DNA of 64,000 nucleotides from Eulemur rufifrons (GCF_041146395.1 NC_090997.1:39101501-39165500), one strand, 5' to 3'; shown: positions 1 to 13,261, numbered from the stretch's first letter. Translations and numbers: made by a program. The notes: generated by a model from the sequence alone, not told the origin.

Positions 1-252
1 TTCCTGGCCACATATGGGTCTGGGAGCAGCCCCTGGGAACATTGGACAGCTGACCCTGCCCTCAGTGGCTTGTAGAATGAGGCTTTGCCCAGGGGGCTCA
101 GGCTCCACGCTGTGGAAGGCCAATCTTGCTGGGACTTTCACTACCTGAGAGCCAGTGTGATTAACCCCTGCTGGGCTGATTAACCCCAAAGACAAAGAGC
201 ACTTTGTTTAGAACACAGCTAATAAACTACTCAGCCAGGCTGTCCTTTTCAG

Positions 253-401
253 AATCAAAATTGAAGAGAATCTGCAGCTCAAAAGAAGAGAAGTTTTGAA
301 GGATATCTCTCTTCACTCTTTTTCTAGCATCAAAAGCTTCATCAAAATCCAACTGTTGAAGTGCCTGAAGCAGGCCTTTGTGCCTAAAATACCTGAAATA
401 G
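253..401 (+). other. Exon-like open segment, unrecognised
   Basis: A pyrimidine-rich run ending in CAG (241-252) is followed by 149 nt that stay open in one frame and end ATAG|GTAAGT, a strong donor match at 402. The frame (codons from 254) is open from 212 to the stop at 410. It has no ATG and would begin and end inside split codons. It encodes a lysine- and leucine-rich peptide containing KIQLLKCLKQAFVPKIPEI, which I do not recognise. It could be an internal exon of an unannotated transcript, a non-coding RNA exon, or chance; a 67-codon open frame is not rare. It lies about 22.4 kb upstream of SH3BGRL2 on the same strand. Confidence 0.2.
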
Positions 402-1357
402 GTAAGTCATGACCAAGCAAAGGAAAGAGCTGCATTTATTTGAGTGAAACAGGCTCAATTTTGAATATTATATTAGAGTTTACAGTATATTATATTATAG
501 TCCATAGTTTCTGGGGGCATTTTGGGGAAATAATGCAGAAAGGCCATCATCTTTCTCTATACTTGTGTGTGTTCTAGAGATAAGGCTTTTGTGTAAACTT
601 TAGAAACGATGTTTGCATGAACTTTGGAACCCCCACCTATCAGATGATCCTACCTTGGTTACTCCTGAAAAGCAAATTTTTTTTGATCTGATTCTTTTCG
701 TGACATTACTATAGTTTCCCTGAAGGAGGGTGAGTTTGGGGCCTTACGTGATATGCAGGCCAGGCCATGCTGACTTGAGCTTCTGGCCTCAGTCCAAGAG
801 CCTTGGCCATGGGGCAGTGAGAGAGGAGAAGCCCCCTCTGCCCTCCTAGGTGCGGAGAAGGCCCTCTGTGCATAATATTGTGGCTGGGTGATAGCCTGAA
901 CCAGTAGGTTATGTTTTCCTCCATAAACATTCTCTGTTCCCTCCCTCTGGCCACTTCTCCCCATTCTTCTTTCATTGCCTCAGGGGAGGCACAGGACAGC
1001 ACGGATAGCAGAAGAGTCTATAAGCCCTTCTGGGTTTTGTTTTCCAAACACCAAACCCATGGAAGAGGACCCGGTCTGAGGGAGAGGCAGAGGCCTGGGG
1101 GACACAGGAGGGTGAGCCGGCCTCCCTCTGGATTACAAAAGAGATTTCCTCAGGTCTCTGCTCAAGGGACAGAGTGCACTGGAGGCCCCTGCTGGGATCT
1201 GTACAGGCCTGGGGTGCCTGCTCTGAGGACATGCCAAACCTCATGCTATAGCTGTTGGGTGCTCCTGAAGAGGACACCCTCAAGCCCTGAGTACCCATCT
1301 TGGTGACAGACATGTGGCAGATGCAGAATCACTAGACTGCCCTGTTGTGGGGCCAAC
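402..1357. other. Intergenic stretch, nothing recognised
   Basis: Apparently unique sequence. The short open frames on both strands have no recognisable protein similarity. I see no clear repeat. Confidence 0.4.
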
Positions 1358-1759
1358 ACAATAACATGGACTGAGTGTTTGTGTCCTCCCAAAATTTGTA
1401 TGTTGAAGCCATAACCCCTAACTGATAGCATTAGGGGGTGGGGCTTTTGGGAGGTAATTAGATTTAGATTAGGTAGGTCATGAAGGTGGGACCTTTATGC
1501 TGGGATGAGTGGCCTTATAAGAAGAGGAGACAACGTGAGAGCACACTGTCCACACGCATGCAGGCACTAAGAGGTCATGGGCACCCACGGCAGGAAGGCA
1601 GCCTTCTGCAGCCCAGGAAGCAGGTTCTCACCTGAGCCAAATCTGCCAGCACCTCAGTCTTGGACTTCCTACCCTCCAGAACTGTGAGAAATAAATGTCT
1701 GCTGTTTAAGCCAACCAATCTATGGCATTTTGTTACAGCAGCCCAAGCTGACTGGGACA
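1358..1759 (+). mobile_element. MaLR (MLT1/MST-like) solo LTR
   Basis: It starts near 'ATGGACTGAGTGTTTGTGTC' and carries the MaLR signatures GGAGGTAATTAG, 'GGCCTTATAAGAAGAGGAGA' and, near its end, 'CCAGAACTGTGAGAAATAAA', whose AATAAA is the LTR polyadenylation signal. It ends near CAGCCCAAGCTGACTGGGACA. There is no internal retroviral sequence, so this is a solo LTR. The subfamily is uncertain. Confidence 0.75.
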
Positions 1760-2213
1760 CACAGGGAATGTGCCAAAGACCACTACTTGGAGAACTTTTC
1801 ATCATTTTCGGCCCTCTGTGGGCCACCCTCCCAGATTCTGATGCAACCCTAGAAAGGAGGAAAGGCTCCAAAACTGATGGAAACGCATGTGTATTTAGGC
1901 ACAGGCTTAAAGTAAAGATTAAGTTGATGAACAGAACATAAAAGAAAACCATATATTTAGCATAAATGCATTTGTGGATGGAGGGTCATGTCAGCAGAAA
2001 TAGGTGACTTTCTGTTTTCAAACCATCCTGAATTTAAATTTTGAGGATCCCATGATTTTCACTGATCAGAAGCAATAATAAATGATGTAAGGACAGGACT
2101 TTTCTCTATCTTTTGTATTACAGCAATAATGTCACATTCGTCTGGAACCAGACCTCATGGTACCAGAAGAATTGCTTTTCTGCTTTTTGTTCTGCCTTTT
2201 AAAAGACCTATGA

Positions 2214-2504
2214 TGCCGGGCACAGTGGCTCACACCTATAATCCTAGCATTCCGGGAGGCTGAAGCAGGAGCATTGCTTGAGCTCAGGAGTTTGAGACCA
2301 GCCTGAGAAACAGTGAGACCCAGTCTCTACTAAAAACAGAAAATTTAGCTGGGCATGGTGGTACATGCCTGTAGCCCCAGCTACTTGGGAGGCTGAGGCA
2401 AGAGGATCACTTGAGTCCAGGAGTTTGAGGTTGCAGTGAGCTATGATGACACCACTGTACTTTACCCAGGGCAACAGAGTAAGACTCTGTTTCAAAAAAA
2501 AATT
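2214..2504 (+). mobile_element. Alu SINE (old, J-like)
   Basis: Dimeric Alu from GCCGGGCACAGTGGCTCAC to a short A-rich tail. The right arm has 'GAGCTATGATGACACCACTG', the older type rather than the lemur-derived GCTAGGCTGACGCC form. Imperfect flanking duplications resemble AAAGACCTATGATG and AAAGATCATATGATG. Confidence 0.9.
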
Positions 2505-2710
2505 TTAAAAAGATCATATGATGTGTAGTTTATTTAACCTCTCTAACAGTTCTTCATCTGCAATATGGAAAAGGCACTTATCAAATTGAAAAGAGCCACA
2601 TACAAAATAAGGTAATGACATTTTGTCTCCATGGCTGTGCCACCCGAGACGTAGATTCTTTACCCATGCCTAGGCAGTGCTGGGTGAACCGTGGTTACTC
2701 AGCAAATAAC

Positions 2711-2733
2711 TGATGATGATGATGATGATGATG
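2711..2733. repeat. (GAT)n microsatellite
   Basis: About seven GAT units in perfect tandem. Confidence 0.9.
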
Positions 2734-2764
2734 AAATTGCATATTGATAACAATGGCCGAATCA

Positions 2765-2930
2765 TTTGTCAGTGTTTTTTGGTTCATGAGGCAATTTCAA
2801 ATATTTAATGTGATTTGGTCCTTTCAGGAGCTCTCTGTGAAGTGGGAATTGTTATGCCCCTTTCACAGAAAAAGAAACCTAGAGAGCTAAAGTGAGAGGT
2901 CACCATGGTGAAGGTATCCAGCCTGTCACA
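2765..2930 (-). mobile_element. MIR-like SINE fragment
   Basis: Contains the reverse-strand MIR core pattern: a GTGAAGTGGGAATTGTTATG...CCTTTCACAG segment, then a degraded 'AAGAAACCTAGAGAGCTAAAG'. Diverged; edges are approximate. Confidence 0.5.
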
Positions 2931-3060
2931 TGGCAGAAGTTCCATCAAAATTTGATCTGTTCCTAGGGTGACACAGAGCTGGCATTAGTCCCTCATCTTC
3001 ATACTCTAATTTCTGACTCTTTCCTTGATGACAAAGTCACCTCTTTTAATGAGAAATTGA

Positions 3061-3302
<242 letters not shown>

Positions 3303-3657
3303 TCATTTTTCTTCATAATAAATGCCATGTAATATTTCTGGATTCTCTCACTGAGAGAACTCTAACTCTCTCACTGAGGCTGTTAAAAAAATTCTAAAAT
3401 AAAGAAAAATTGTATTCTATGTCCCCAGAGGCTTCCTTCTCAGTCGCATTTCTTGTTCTTTGTCCAGTCTTCACACTTCCTTGTTCTCCTGTGCTGGGTC
3501 ATCTTCTGGTATTGCCCCGAGGGACAGGGTGGTGAGTTTTTCTAAGAGGGCACAGTGCAGCCACATCATCCCACTGCAAGGCTCTGCTGTTTACTAATTG
3601 CATAAACTTGGCCAATCCCCAACCTCAGACTTCTCACTTGAAACTATCTTACTTTGA

Positions 3658-4042
<385 letters not shown>

Positions 4043-4189
4043 TATGGTGTTATTGTGATTAAATAAGAGTTCACGTGAAGAACAGAGCATAGTGCCTGGA
4101 TGTTAGAAAGTGCATAGTGAGTGTCTGGCGCCACTGTGGTCACTCAGGAAAGCCATCTCGTCATCTCAACCTGACTAAAATGGGTCAGA

Positions 4190-4400
4190 CTTAAATTGAG
4201 GAATACAGACTTCCTGGGGTAAGTGACACTTGAGCCAAGTATTGAAGAGAGGATAGACAGCAGCTGGCTAGATGAAATTTGGGGAAAGCCATAAAAAATA
4301 GAGAGAACAGCAAATTCCAAGGCAAGGAGGAAATAGGGTGTAGGAGAGGTGGGCAGAGAAGGGGGAGTGAAGGGTAGTAAGGTCAGTAGGGCCAACACAT
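4190..4400 (-). mobile_element. Possible ancient LINE (L2-type) fragment
   Basis: The text around 'GTGACACTTGAGCCAAGTATTGAAGAGAGGAT' followed by a 'GAACAGCAAATTCCAAGGCAAGGAG' pattern resembles the inverted L2-class signature. Highly diverged; low certainty. Confidence 0.35.
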
Positions 4401-4837
4401 GGAGCTCTCTGTGTGCTGACACACACACATGCTCACACATACTAACACTCCGCAAGCTGTGGGAGCCAAGGAAGAATTTCAAATAGGCGTTAACTAACCA
4501 AGCTTACGTTTTCAACTATTTGGTAGCCAAAGCACCAAGGATGTAAAGGGCATAGAGAGCAGGGGAGAGGCCATCTCTCCTTTGGTGAATGCCATACCTT
4601 CTCTCCTCTTTTGTAACATCTTCCAGCCCTTGTTTATACACCTATCTGATGCAGGGATCTCATTGCTGGACATCCTATCTTCCCATACATCCCTGCACTT
4701 CCTGATACACACTTAGTGATTTAAAAACCCATGTGGATGATCCCTCTAACATCAGACTTCATAGGTCTGTGCTCTCTTGACTCTGATGACCTCCATTCTA
4801 CCTTCATCACCAGAAATAAAGCCATGCCCAAGACCAC

Positions 4838-5346
4838 TAGTCCCCAATGTTTTTGGCACCAGAGACTGGTTTCATGGAAGACAATTTTTCCACGGAGGGG
4901 AGGGGAATGGTTTCGTGATGATTCAAGCACATTACAACTATTGTGCACTTTATTTCTATTATTACCACATTGTAATATACAATGAAATATACAAACCTCT
5001 CTGCTGATAATAACTGTATTTGCAGCCACTCCGCCGGGCAAGCATCACCACCTCAGCTCCACCTCAGATCATCAGGTATTACATTGTCATAAGGAGCCCA
5101 CAACCTAGATTCCCTCGCATGTGCAGTTTACAGTAGGGTTCATGCTCCTATGAGAATCTAATGCTGCTGCTGATCTGACAGGAGGCGGAGCTTATGTGGT
5201 GATGCATGCAATGGGGAGCGGCTGTAAATACAGATGAAACTTTGCTCACTTGCCCACTGCTCACCTCCTGCTGTGTGGCCTGGTTCCTAATAGGCCACGG
5301 AGAGCTACTGGTCCATGGCCCAGGGTTTGGGGACCTCAGCCCTAGA
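4838..5346 (-). mobile_element. MER1-type hAT (Charlie3-related) MITE
   Basis: The left end reads CCCCAATGTTTTTGGCACC with 'GAAGACAATTTTTCCACGGA' inside. The right end reads 'CTACTGGTCCATGGCCCAGG' then GTTTGGGGACC, an imperfect inverted repeat of the left end. Interior marks include AGGAGGCGGAGCTTATG and 'CACCTCCTGCTGTGTGGCC'. The length of about 510 bp fits the longer MER1A-like form. It is non-autonomous, with no transposase. Family name from memory; strand is relative to the copy at 47763. Confidence 0.8.
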
Positions 5347-5376
5347 CCACACATACACCAAAACTGTTCTCAGGGT

Positions 5377-5686
5377 GGTTTTTTTTGTTTTTGTGACAGA
5401 GTCTCATTCTTTTGCCTAGGCTAGAGTGCCGTGGCGTCAGCCTAGCTCACAGCAACCTCAAACTCCTGGGCTCAAGCTATCCTCCTACCTCAGCCTCCTG
5501 GGTAGCTGGGACTACAGGCATGTGCCACCATGCCCAGCTAGTTTTTTCTATTTTTAGTTGTTTGGCTAATTTCTTTCTATTTATAGTAGAGACGGGGTCT
5601 TGATCTTGCTCAGGCTGGTCTCAAACTCCTGAGCTCAAGTAATCCTCCCCCGTCGGCCTCCCAGAGTGCTAGGATTACAGGCGCCA
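5377..5686 (-). mobile_element. Alu SINE, lemur type, with TSD
   Basis: Reverse dimeric Alu with the lemur linker (TTTTTAGTTGTTTGGCTAAT). It is flanked by near-identical ACTGTTCTCAGG duplications at about 5364 and 5689. It inserted about 30 bp beyond the MER1-type element. Confidence 0.93.
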
Positions 5687-5867
5687 GGACTGTTCTCAGG
5701 TTTTATCCTGTGACATTGCTCATATTCATTTCACTTCTCCACCCCTTCGCACTTCTAGTAAGCATTTATTGGCTCAGGAAAGTGCCAGTCATGGGATAGA
5801 CAGACTAGTAAAGAATTATAATCCAGAGTGATGGATGCTATGCTGCTGCTGGTGACGCTAATAGAAA

Positions 5868-6030
5868 TACTAATAATTAACATCTGTTTGGTGTGTTCTA
5901 CAATGAGGCACTCTTCTTAGTGCTTTATGGTTATGAGCTCAGTCCTCTTAATAGGTGAGGTTTATTCATCTTCTAGGTGTTGGGGCCAGACTCACACCCA
6001 GACAATCTGGCTCCGGAAGCTGTGCTGGTA
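5868..6030 (-). mobile_element. MIR SINE fragment
   Basis: Diverged inverted MIR: 'GGCACTCTTCTTAGTGCTTTATG', then a degenerate core, then a CAATCTGGCTCC-like head. About 150 bp. Confidence 0.55.
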
Positions 6031-6410
6031 ACCACCGCCACATACCATCAATGATAGGGAGAGAATATGTTGCTGTGGGAATCCCTTAGAAAACACCAAT
6101 GGAGGAGATCCCGGAGGAGGCGACCCTTGACATGAGTCTTAAAAGGTAGTTTAGGTTTAGCAAGCTGGAGATGGTGGGCTGAAAGGAGGTGATCCTGGTA
6201 GAAAGAGCAAAGGGTTGGAGGTGAAAAATGATAGAGAGCATTATGGGTGAAACCAGTGGGTTAGCCCAGCTGGAATGTAGAATGCACAGGTGGGAATGGC
6301 AAGAGATTAGGCAGGCAAGGTATGAATTTTATTTGTTTTTGTCACCTGGCACATAATGTTTGGGCTGGAAAGTATTGTTAACTGGAATATTACTTAAAAT
6401 GCTATGGCCC

Positions 6411-6740
6411 AGCCGGGCATGGTGGCTCATGCCTGTAATCCTAGAACTCTGGGAGGCCGAGGCGGGCGGATCATTTGAGCTGAGGAGTTTGAGACCAGCT
6501 TGAGAAGAGCAAGACCCCATCTCTACTAAAAATAGAAAGAAATTAGCCAAACAACTAAAATATATACAAAAATTTAGCCAGGCATGGTGGCACATGCCTG
6601 TAGTCCCAGCTACCCGGGAGGCTGAGGCAGAAGGATCGCTTGAGTCCAGGAGTTTGAGGTTGCTGTGAGCTAGGCTGATGCCACGGCACTCTAGCCAGGG
6701 CAATGGAGTGAGACTCTGTCTCAAAAAAAAAAAAAAAAAA
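6411..6740 (+). mobile_element. Alu SINE, lemur type, with TSD
   Basis: Forward dimeric Alu ending in an A19-20 tail, with the lemur right arm GCTAGGCTGATGCCACGGC. It is flanked by AATGCTATGGCCC at about 6398-6410 and 6741-6753, which places the insertion precisely. Confidence 0.95.
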
Positions 6741-6789
6741 AATGCTATGGCCCTCTTAAAATTCTTTCTTTATCCCTGAACACCAGAGG

Positions 6790-6831
6790 TTCTTTTCTTC
6801 CTTTCTTTCTCTTCCTTCCTTCCTCCCTCCC

Positions 6832-6866
<35 letters not shown>

Positions 6867-6926
6867 CTTTTCTTTCTTTCTTCCTTCCTTCCTTCTTTCT
6901 TTCCTCCTTCCTTCCTTCCTTCCTTT
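6790..6926. repeat. Polypyrimidine (CTTT)n/(CTTC)n tract
   Basis: About 135 bp of almost pure C/T on the + strand, mixing CTTT, CCTT and CCCT units. The long Lys/Glu/Arg open frames seen on the minus strand here are artefacts of this repeat. Confidence 0.95.
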
Positions 6927-7026
6927 TGGAACCCATATAGCATTTTGTTTGGTATCATTCTTAACAGCATCCACATTGAGCCTCACACTTGTCACCACCT
7001 CTGTATTTATCCTATCCTCTGTCATA

Positions 7027-7894
7027 TTTTAAGCATCCCCCTCTGAATCTAGAGAAGACCTTTTCATGTAGTGGACACTCATCTATTTACTTACCCAATT
7101 AGTTTCAGGAAGAATTCAGGGGAGATTACAAGTATATACTTGGGCAAATTGTGTAGAAAAGCCTCTTATTCAAACTAAGGCAAACCTTGAGTCAGATCTG
7201 TCGGTGGAAATGAAGTATTCGTTCTGTGGGTCATGGAGGTCAGTGTCCACAGGGGAGGTAAAGGGTAGTTTTAGGAAGGACTGCAACTCAGGACAGATGG
7301 CAGCCAGGTACATGGAGAAGAGGAGGGCCGTAAGCCACTTTGTGATTTGGCGGGACTCTGGGAACAGAAACAGAAAGAACCCAGGAAGTGACCCCAGGTG
7401 GCCTGGGAATTTATTCCCTGGAAAGAGGTTCTGCTTCAGATAAGCACTTCTGAGTTTCCTTTCAGGGCTCAGCCCAAATGTTGCTCATACTGACACAGGC
7501 ACGAGGCCGAGGCAGCCAGAGGACGCGTTGTGAACATCTTCAGTGGGCAATGCCCTCAACACGGGTGCTCACACATGCTTGGATTGTTTGGGAGCCATCC
7601 CGCTGCTTGGGAGTCCATAGGCCCCAGGGTTGCTTTAAGTTTGGGGGGCTCACAGCAGGGACCACACACTGCTGGCATGGGGGCTGGTGTCAAATGGAGC
7701 TTGGTTTTCAGCACATCAGCAAGTGGGGCTGGACTTCGCTGTAAGTTTACAACTTCGCTGTAGTTCCAGGTTGATGTGGTCTGAAAAAAGATCAGCTAGA
7801 GTCCAGCTGGAACATTATCACCACAGTGACCTCTGGGAAGCCTCTTCTGTGCGGAGTGACTCTACAGCCTGGTGCTCCTTACTCCTTAGTACAT
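7027..7894. other. Intergenic stretch, nothing recognised
   Basis: Apparently unique sequence of moderate GC. Short frames (for example 7478-7744) have no recognisable domain and no splice context that I can support. Confidence 0.4.
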
Positions 7895-8085
7895 GTGTGG
7901 GCTTTGGAGTGGGACCCAGACACAAAGGTGGCTCTGCACCTTACTCGGTAAATCACTTACTTGGCAAATCTCTCTGAGCCTCGGTGTTCTCATTTGTAAA
8001 AGAGTTGCTGTGAGGATTGTGATAATACTACAAAGTGGCTGATACATGTTAAACCTTCCACAAATTACTGTTATTATTTTTTACT
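7895..8085 (+). mobile_element. MIR SINE
   Basis: MIR in forward order: GGGCTTTGGAGTGGGACCCAG, then a CTTGGCAAATCTCTCTGAGCC-like core, then 'CTCATTTGTAAAAGAGTTGC', then a GATACATGTTAAACC tail. Diverged but collinear. Confidence 0.75.
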
Positions 8086-8289
8086 TTAAGAGTCCTTGGC
8101 TCTTCCTAGGTATAAACTGTATCACACAATAAACTGTACCCACCTCAAGGTCAAATAACTTCTGGTTTTATATATTTTTTCTAACATTTTGTATTTTTTT
8201 GTAATCTGCTTTTAAACCACCCCTGATTTCTTCAGGGTCTTATTTTGCAATAATGTGGGCCGAAGTCACCTTCTTCTGCCGTGTTTGGG

Positions 8290-8580
8290 AGTCAGTGAGG
8301 ACCTGAACAGCTGTTAATGACGTTTCCTCAGCAGAATGACACAGCAGGGCTCGCATCAGATGGCAGGGCACCGATCACGCACAAGGAGAAACAGGAGCCC
8401 ATTTGCATTATGATCCTGCACACAGCTTTTCTCAGGAACGCCCAAATGAGATGGATGCTGAAAAGGGCAACTGTAGGAAGAGCTGGAGAAGCAGAAAAAT
8501 AAACGGACGGCGGTGAGCATCTGCAGGCAGGAGTAATGAGAATTAACAATAGTTCACTGTTTATATCCAAGTCGAATATC
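8290..8580. promoter_or_regulatory. Unique block with octamer motif, possible enhancer
   Basis: A non-repetitive block holding a canonical POU octamer ATTTGCAT (8401-8408) and a CRE/AP-1-like TGACGTTTCCTCAGCA (about 8318-8333). No coding signal. The enhancer role is inference only. Confidence 0.2.
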
Positions 8581-10439
<1,859 letters not shown>

Positions 10440-10760
10440 TCAAATTCAAAACTACACCAAAAATATAGTCAGAAAAATGGACTATATGCACTCAGATCGC
10501 CTCCAACCTGCTTCTCTTCCTCCCCACCGCCTGACTCCTGTAGGTAACCAGTTATTTTATCTTTTAGTTTGATATTTTATTATATCTGTATGTATAATTT
10601 CCCTCCCTTCTCACACAAAAGATAGCAAACTGTCTTCCCTGCTCAGTGTCTTGTGTTTTCTCCCTAACAATATTTACAATATATCCTGGAGAATCCATGT
10701 AAGTACATACACATCTTCCTCGTTCTTTTTTGTTACTGCAAACTTTACTCAGCAGTCCCA
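10440..10760 (-). mobile_element. Probable ancient L1 3' fragment
   Basis: Contains TAACAATATTTACAATATA, then 'TCCTGGAGAATCCATGTAAG', then TTCCTCGTTCTTTTTTGTTA, resembling the inverted 3' part of old L1 ('TCCTGGAGATC..CATATCAGTACAT'). Diverged. Confidence 0.4.
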
Positions 10761-11520
10761 TGCTGTTGTTGTTTAGCATGTGTTATCTTACTTGTGGCCC
10801 TTTTTGCCTTGTTTAGACCCTCATGGTCTCTGTAGGCATTTTAGGCTTTGACCCCTGCTAAGGCTTTCTGGGTGGGCAGAGGCAGGGAACACTGCATACA
10901 TTTTGACTCCTAGAGGCTTCATCATGTCAACGCCACTTGCCCTTGGGAGAGATGAGGGTAAATAGGAACTGCACTGCTGCCGTTGCCCATTTCCAGCCCC
11001 AAACACCCTGGGCTCTTTCCTGATCAGGTGGAAAGCTGGGAGGAATGAATGAGGGGAGGGTATGGCTTTAAGTAACTTGGTTTTAATGTCAACATCTATT
11101 CCCTTCCCCTTCTCTCGGAGGCACAAGTGGGAATCGTTCCCCCTTTGTGCTAATTTAAAGTCAATTTAAGAAAAAGAAAAACAAACACAGGATTTTAGTC
11201 ACATTCAGAATCCATACCATTCGGTATTAATGGAAAGTGAAGGAAGATTTTATTGCACAATGAAGCTGGAACATCTATTTTCAAATACAAATGTTTAATA
11301 TTCCTCAGAATAGCTTTCTCTTTATGCTGACTTTTCCCCCTGCTCATCTCCAAAGCTCACAGTGCTTTTTCTAGTTTTCTTTTTCTGCCATGTTCCATTC
11401 ATCACTCTCATAGGTGAGAGTGAACAAATGTTCTTTCTTGCTGGGTAATTCTTTTGCAAATACACTTTCAAATCTCATTTCTTAGGTGGTTTGATCTACA
11501 TGCTAAAAAAAAATGGTGAA
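10761..11520. other. Intergenic stretch, nothing recognised
   Basis: Apparently unique sequence. The 10821-11126 minus frame looks like chance. Confidence 0.35.
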
Positions 11521-11536
11521 TAAACTAATTTGGGTA

Positions 11537-11694
11537 CGGGGGTGGGGGCATAACTACATGATGAGTGCAATGCTCATTGTCTGGGGAATGGACACCCTTG
11601 AAGTTCTGACTTGGGGGGATGGGCAGGACATGGGCAGTGTATGTGGCCTGAACTTTTGTACCCCCATGATGATAAGCTGAAATAAAAAAAAAAA
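11537..11694 (+). mobile_element. 5'-truncated retroposon, probable lemur L1 3' end
   Basis: About 158 bp starting CGGGGGTGGGGGCATAAC and ending TTTTGTACCCCCATGATGAT, AAGCTGAAATAAA and a poly(A) run. It lies between perfect 15-bp duplications AAACTAATTTGGGTA (11522-11536 and 11695-11709). The clean TSD, polyadenylation signal and A-tail show L1-mediated target-primed insertion. The 'TTTTGTACCCCCAT..GCTGAAATAAA' ending matches my recollection of strepsirrhine L1 3' UTRs; that assignment is inference. Confidence 0.8.
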
Positions 11695-11709
11695 AAACTA
11701 ATTTGGGTA

Positions 11710-12344
11710 ATTGTAAAGGTTTTTTTTTTTTTTGCCTTTCTCTAAATTGATTTCCTTTTGACCATTAAGAGAGTGATATGGCAAAAATAAAATAATGCAA
11801 TAAGGTGTGTTTATCAGACAATGGATACACGTTACATGCATGATTATTCCCTGGCTTTGTGAATTACTTATTTTTTAGCACATGCAGAATAAATTAACTA
11901 CACTCTAAGTATATCACCTATCAGTTCTTGGAGGATAACTGTTTCATAGGAATCTAAAGAGTCTTGTGTGAAAGTCAGCATCCTTTTCAGCTTTGAAGTC
12001 AGGAGCAGGGTGAAGCAATAATAATTTCTTAGACTGAAAGCAAGGGGAAGGGTTCCTAAGAGGGAAAAAGGACATGTATGGGAAAAGAAAATGGAACAGT
12101 AGATGTGAGAAAAAGTGAGGAAGAGGAAGAGAAGAGAATGAGAGAAAGAGGGAGGAGCAGGGGATAGTGCAGAGAAGAACAGAAAAGGTCTAAATTATGT
12201 CATAAACATAGGTCTGGTGGAAAGAACTCGCTACTGAGAGCTGGAAGTCATGTTTTCCAGTTCTGTCTTCTGCACACGCTGCTCTCTGGGGAATCTGAAG
12301 AATTTAGTTATAAATCAAGCACTTTGGGAAATATAGTGCCTCTT
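11710..12344. other. Intergenic, partly purine-rich
   Basis: Includes a GA-rich low-complexity stretch at about 12050-12180. Nothing else recognised. Confidence 0.4.
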
Positions 12345-12487
12345 TTTAAGAGTAGCTAATATTTATAAATGCTTACCATGTACTGGGCACTTAGTCAAGC
12401 ACTTGGCATGGATTACCTCAAGCCTAGGAATTAAGTTTTATCATTATCTCCACTTTACTGATGTAGAAACTGAGGCAAAGATGATGC

Positions 12488-13197
12488 TGTGATCTAAATG
12501 GAAACCTAATTCCCAATGTGATGGTATTAGGAAGTGGGGCCTTTTAGGAGGTGGGAGGTGATTAGGTCATGAGGGTGTAGTCCTTTTTTTTTTTTTTTTT
12601 TTTTTTTTTTTGGAGACAGAGTCTCACTCTGTTGCCCGGGCTAGAGTGAGTGCCGTGGCGTCAGCCTAGCTCACAGCAACCTCAAACTCCTGTGCTCAAG
12701 CAATCTTCCTGCCTCAGCCTCCCGAATAGCTGGGACTACAAGCATGTGCCACCATGCCCGGCTAATTTTTTCTATATATTTTTAGTTGTCCAGATATTTT
12801 CTTTCTATTTTTTTTAGTAGAGACGGGGTCTCGCTCTTGCTCAGGCTGGTCTCGGAACTCCTGAGCTCAAAGGATCCACGCTGCCTCAGCCTCCCAGAGT
12901 GCTAGGATTACAGGAGTGAGCCACCGCGCCCAGCCCTGAGGGTATAGTTCTAAAGAATAAGATTAGTGCCCTTATAAAAGAAACCCTGAAGTGCTAGCTA
13001 GCCCCTTCCACCGTGCGAGGATATAGCAAGAAGGTAATACCTATGAACCAGGAAATGGGGCCTCACCAGACACTGAATCTGCTGGCACCTTGATCTTGGA
13101 CTTTCCAGCCTCTAGAACTGTGAGAAATAAATTTCTACTGTTTATAAGCTACCCAGTATATAGCATTTTGCTATAGCAGCCCAAACAGACTAAGATA
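12488..13197 (+). mobile_element. MaLR (MLT1/MST-like) LTR, itself split by an Alu
   Basis: Begins TGTGATCTAAATGGAAACC, followed by 'CCCAATGTGATGGTATTAGG'. After the Alu it continues 'GATTAGTGCCCTTATAAAAG', then CACCAGACACTGAATCTGC, and ends near AGAAATAAATTTCTACTG...AACAGACTAAGATA. The 5-bp duplication GATGC (12483-12487 and 13198-13202) matches ERVL-MaLR integration. No internal proviral sequence. Confidence 0.85.
12584..12935 (-). mobile_element. Alu SINE, lemur type, nested in LTR
   Basis: Reverse full-length Alu with a long poly(T) at its left end and the lemur right arm. TSD ATGAGGGTGTAGTCC (12569-12583) against CTGAGGGTATAGTTC (12936-12950). It is the youngest layer of a three-level nest (MIR, LTR, Alu). 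Confidence 0.94.
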
Positions 13198-13261
13198 GAT
13201 GCTAAGTAAGTTACTCAAGGTCACACTGAGCAAATGACTATTTGTTGCCATGTATTCCTCA

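Larger units (their letters stand above)
12345..13250 (-). mobile_element. MIR SINE split by an LTR insertion
   Basis: The first part (about 12345-12487) reads TACTGGGCACTTAGTCAAGC, then 'CTCCACTTTACTGATGTAGA', then AACTGAGGCAAAGATGATGC. The sequence resumes at 13203 with AAGTAAGTTACTCAAGGTCACAC, the next part of the inverted MIR consensus. The two halves are one MIR interrupted by the MaLR LTR at 12488-13197. Confidence 0.8.

Noticed and set aside
6745..7025. Overlapping Lys/Glu/Arg-rich frames on the minus strand
   Set aside because: They translate the CTTT/CTTC simple repeat in three frames; composition alone explains them.
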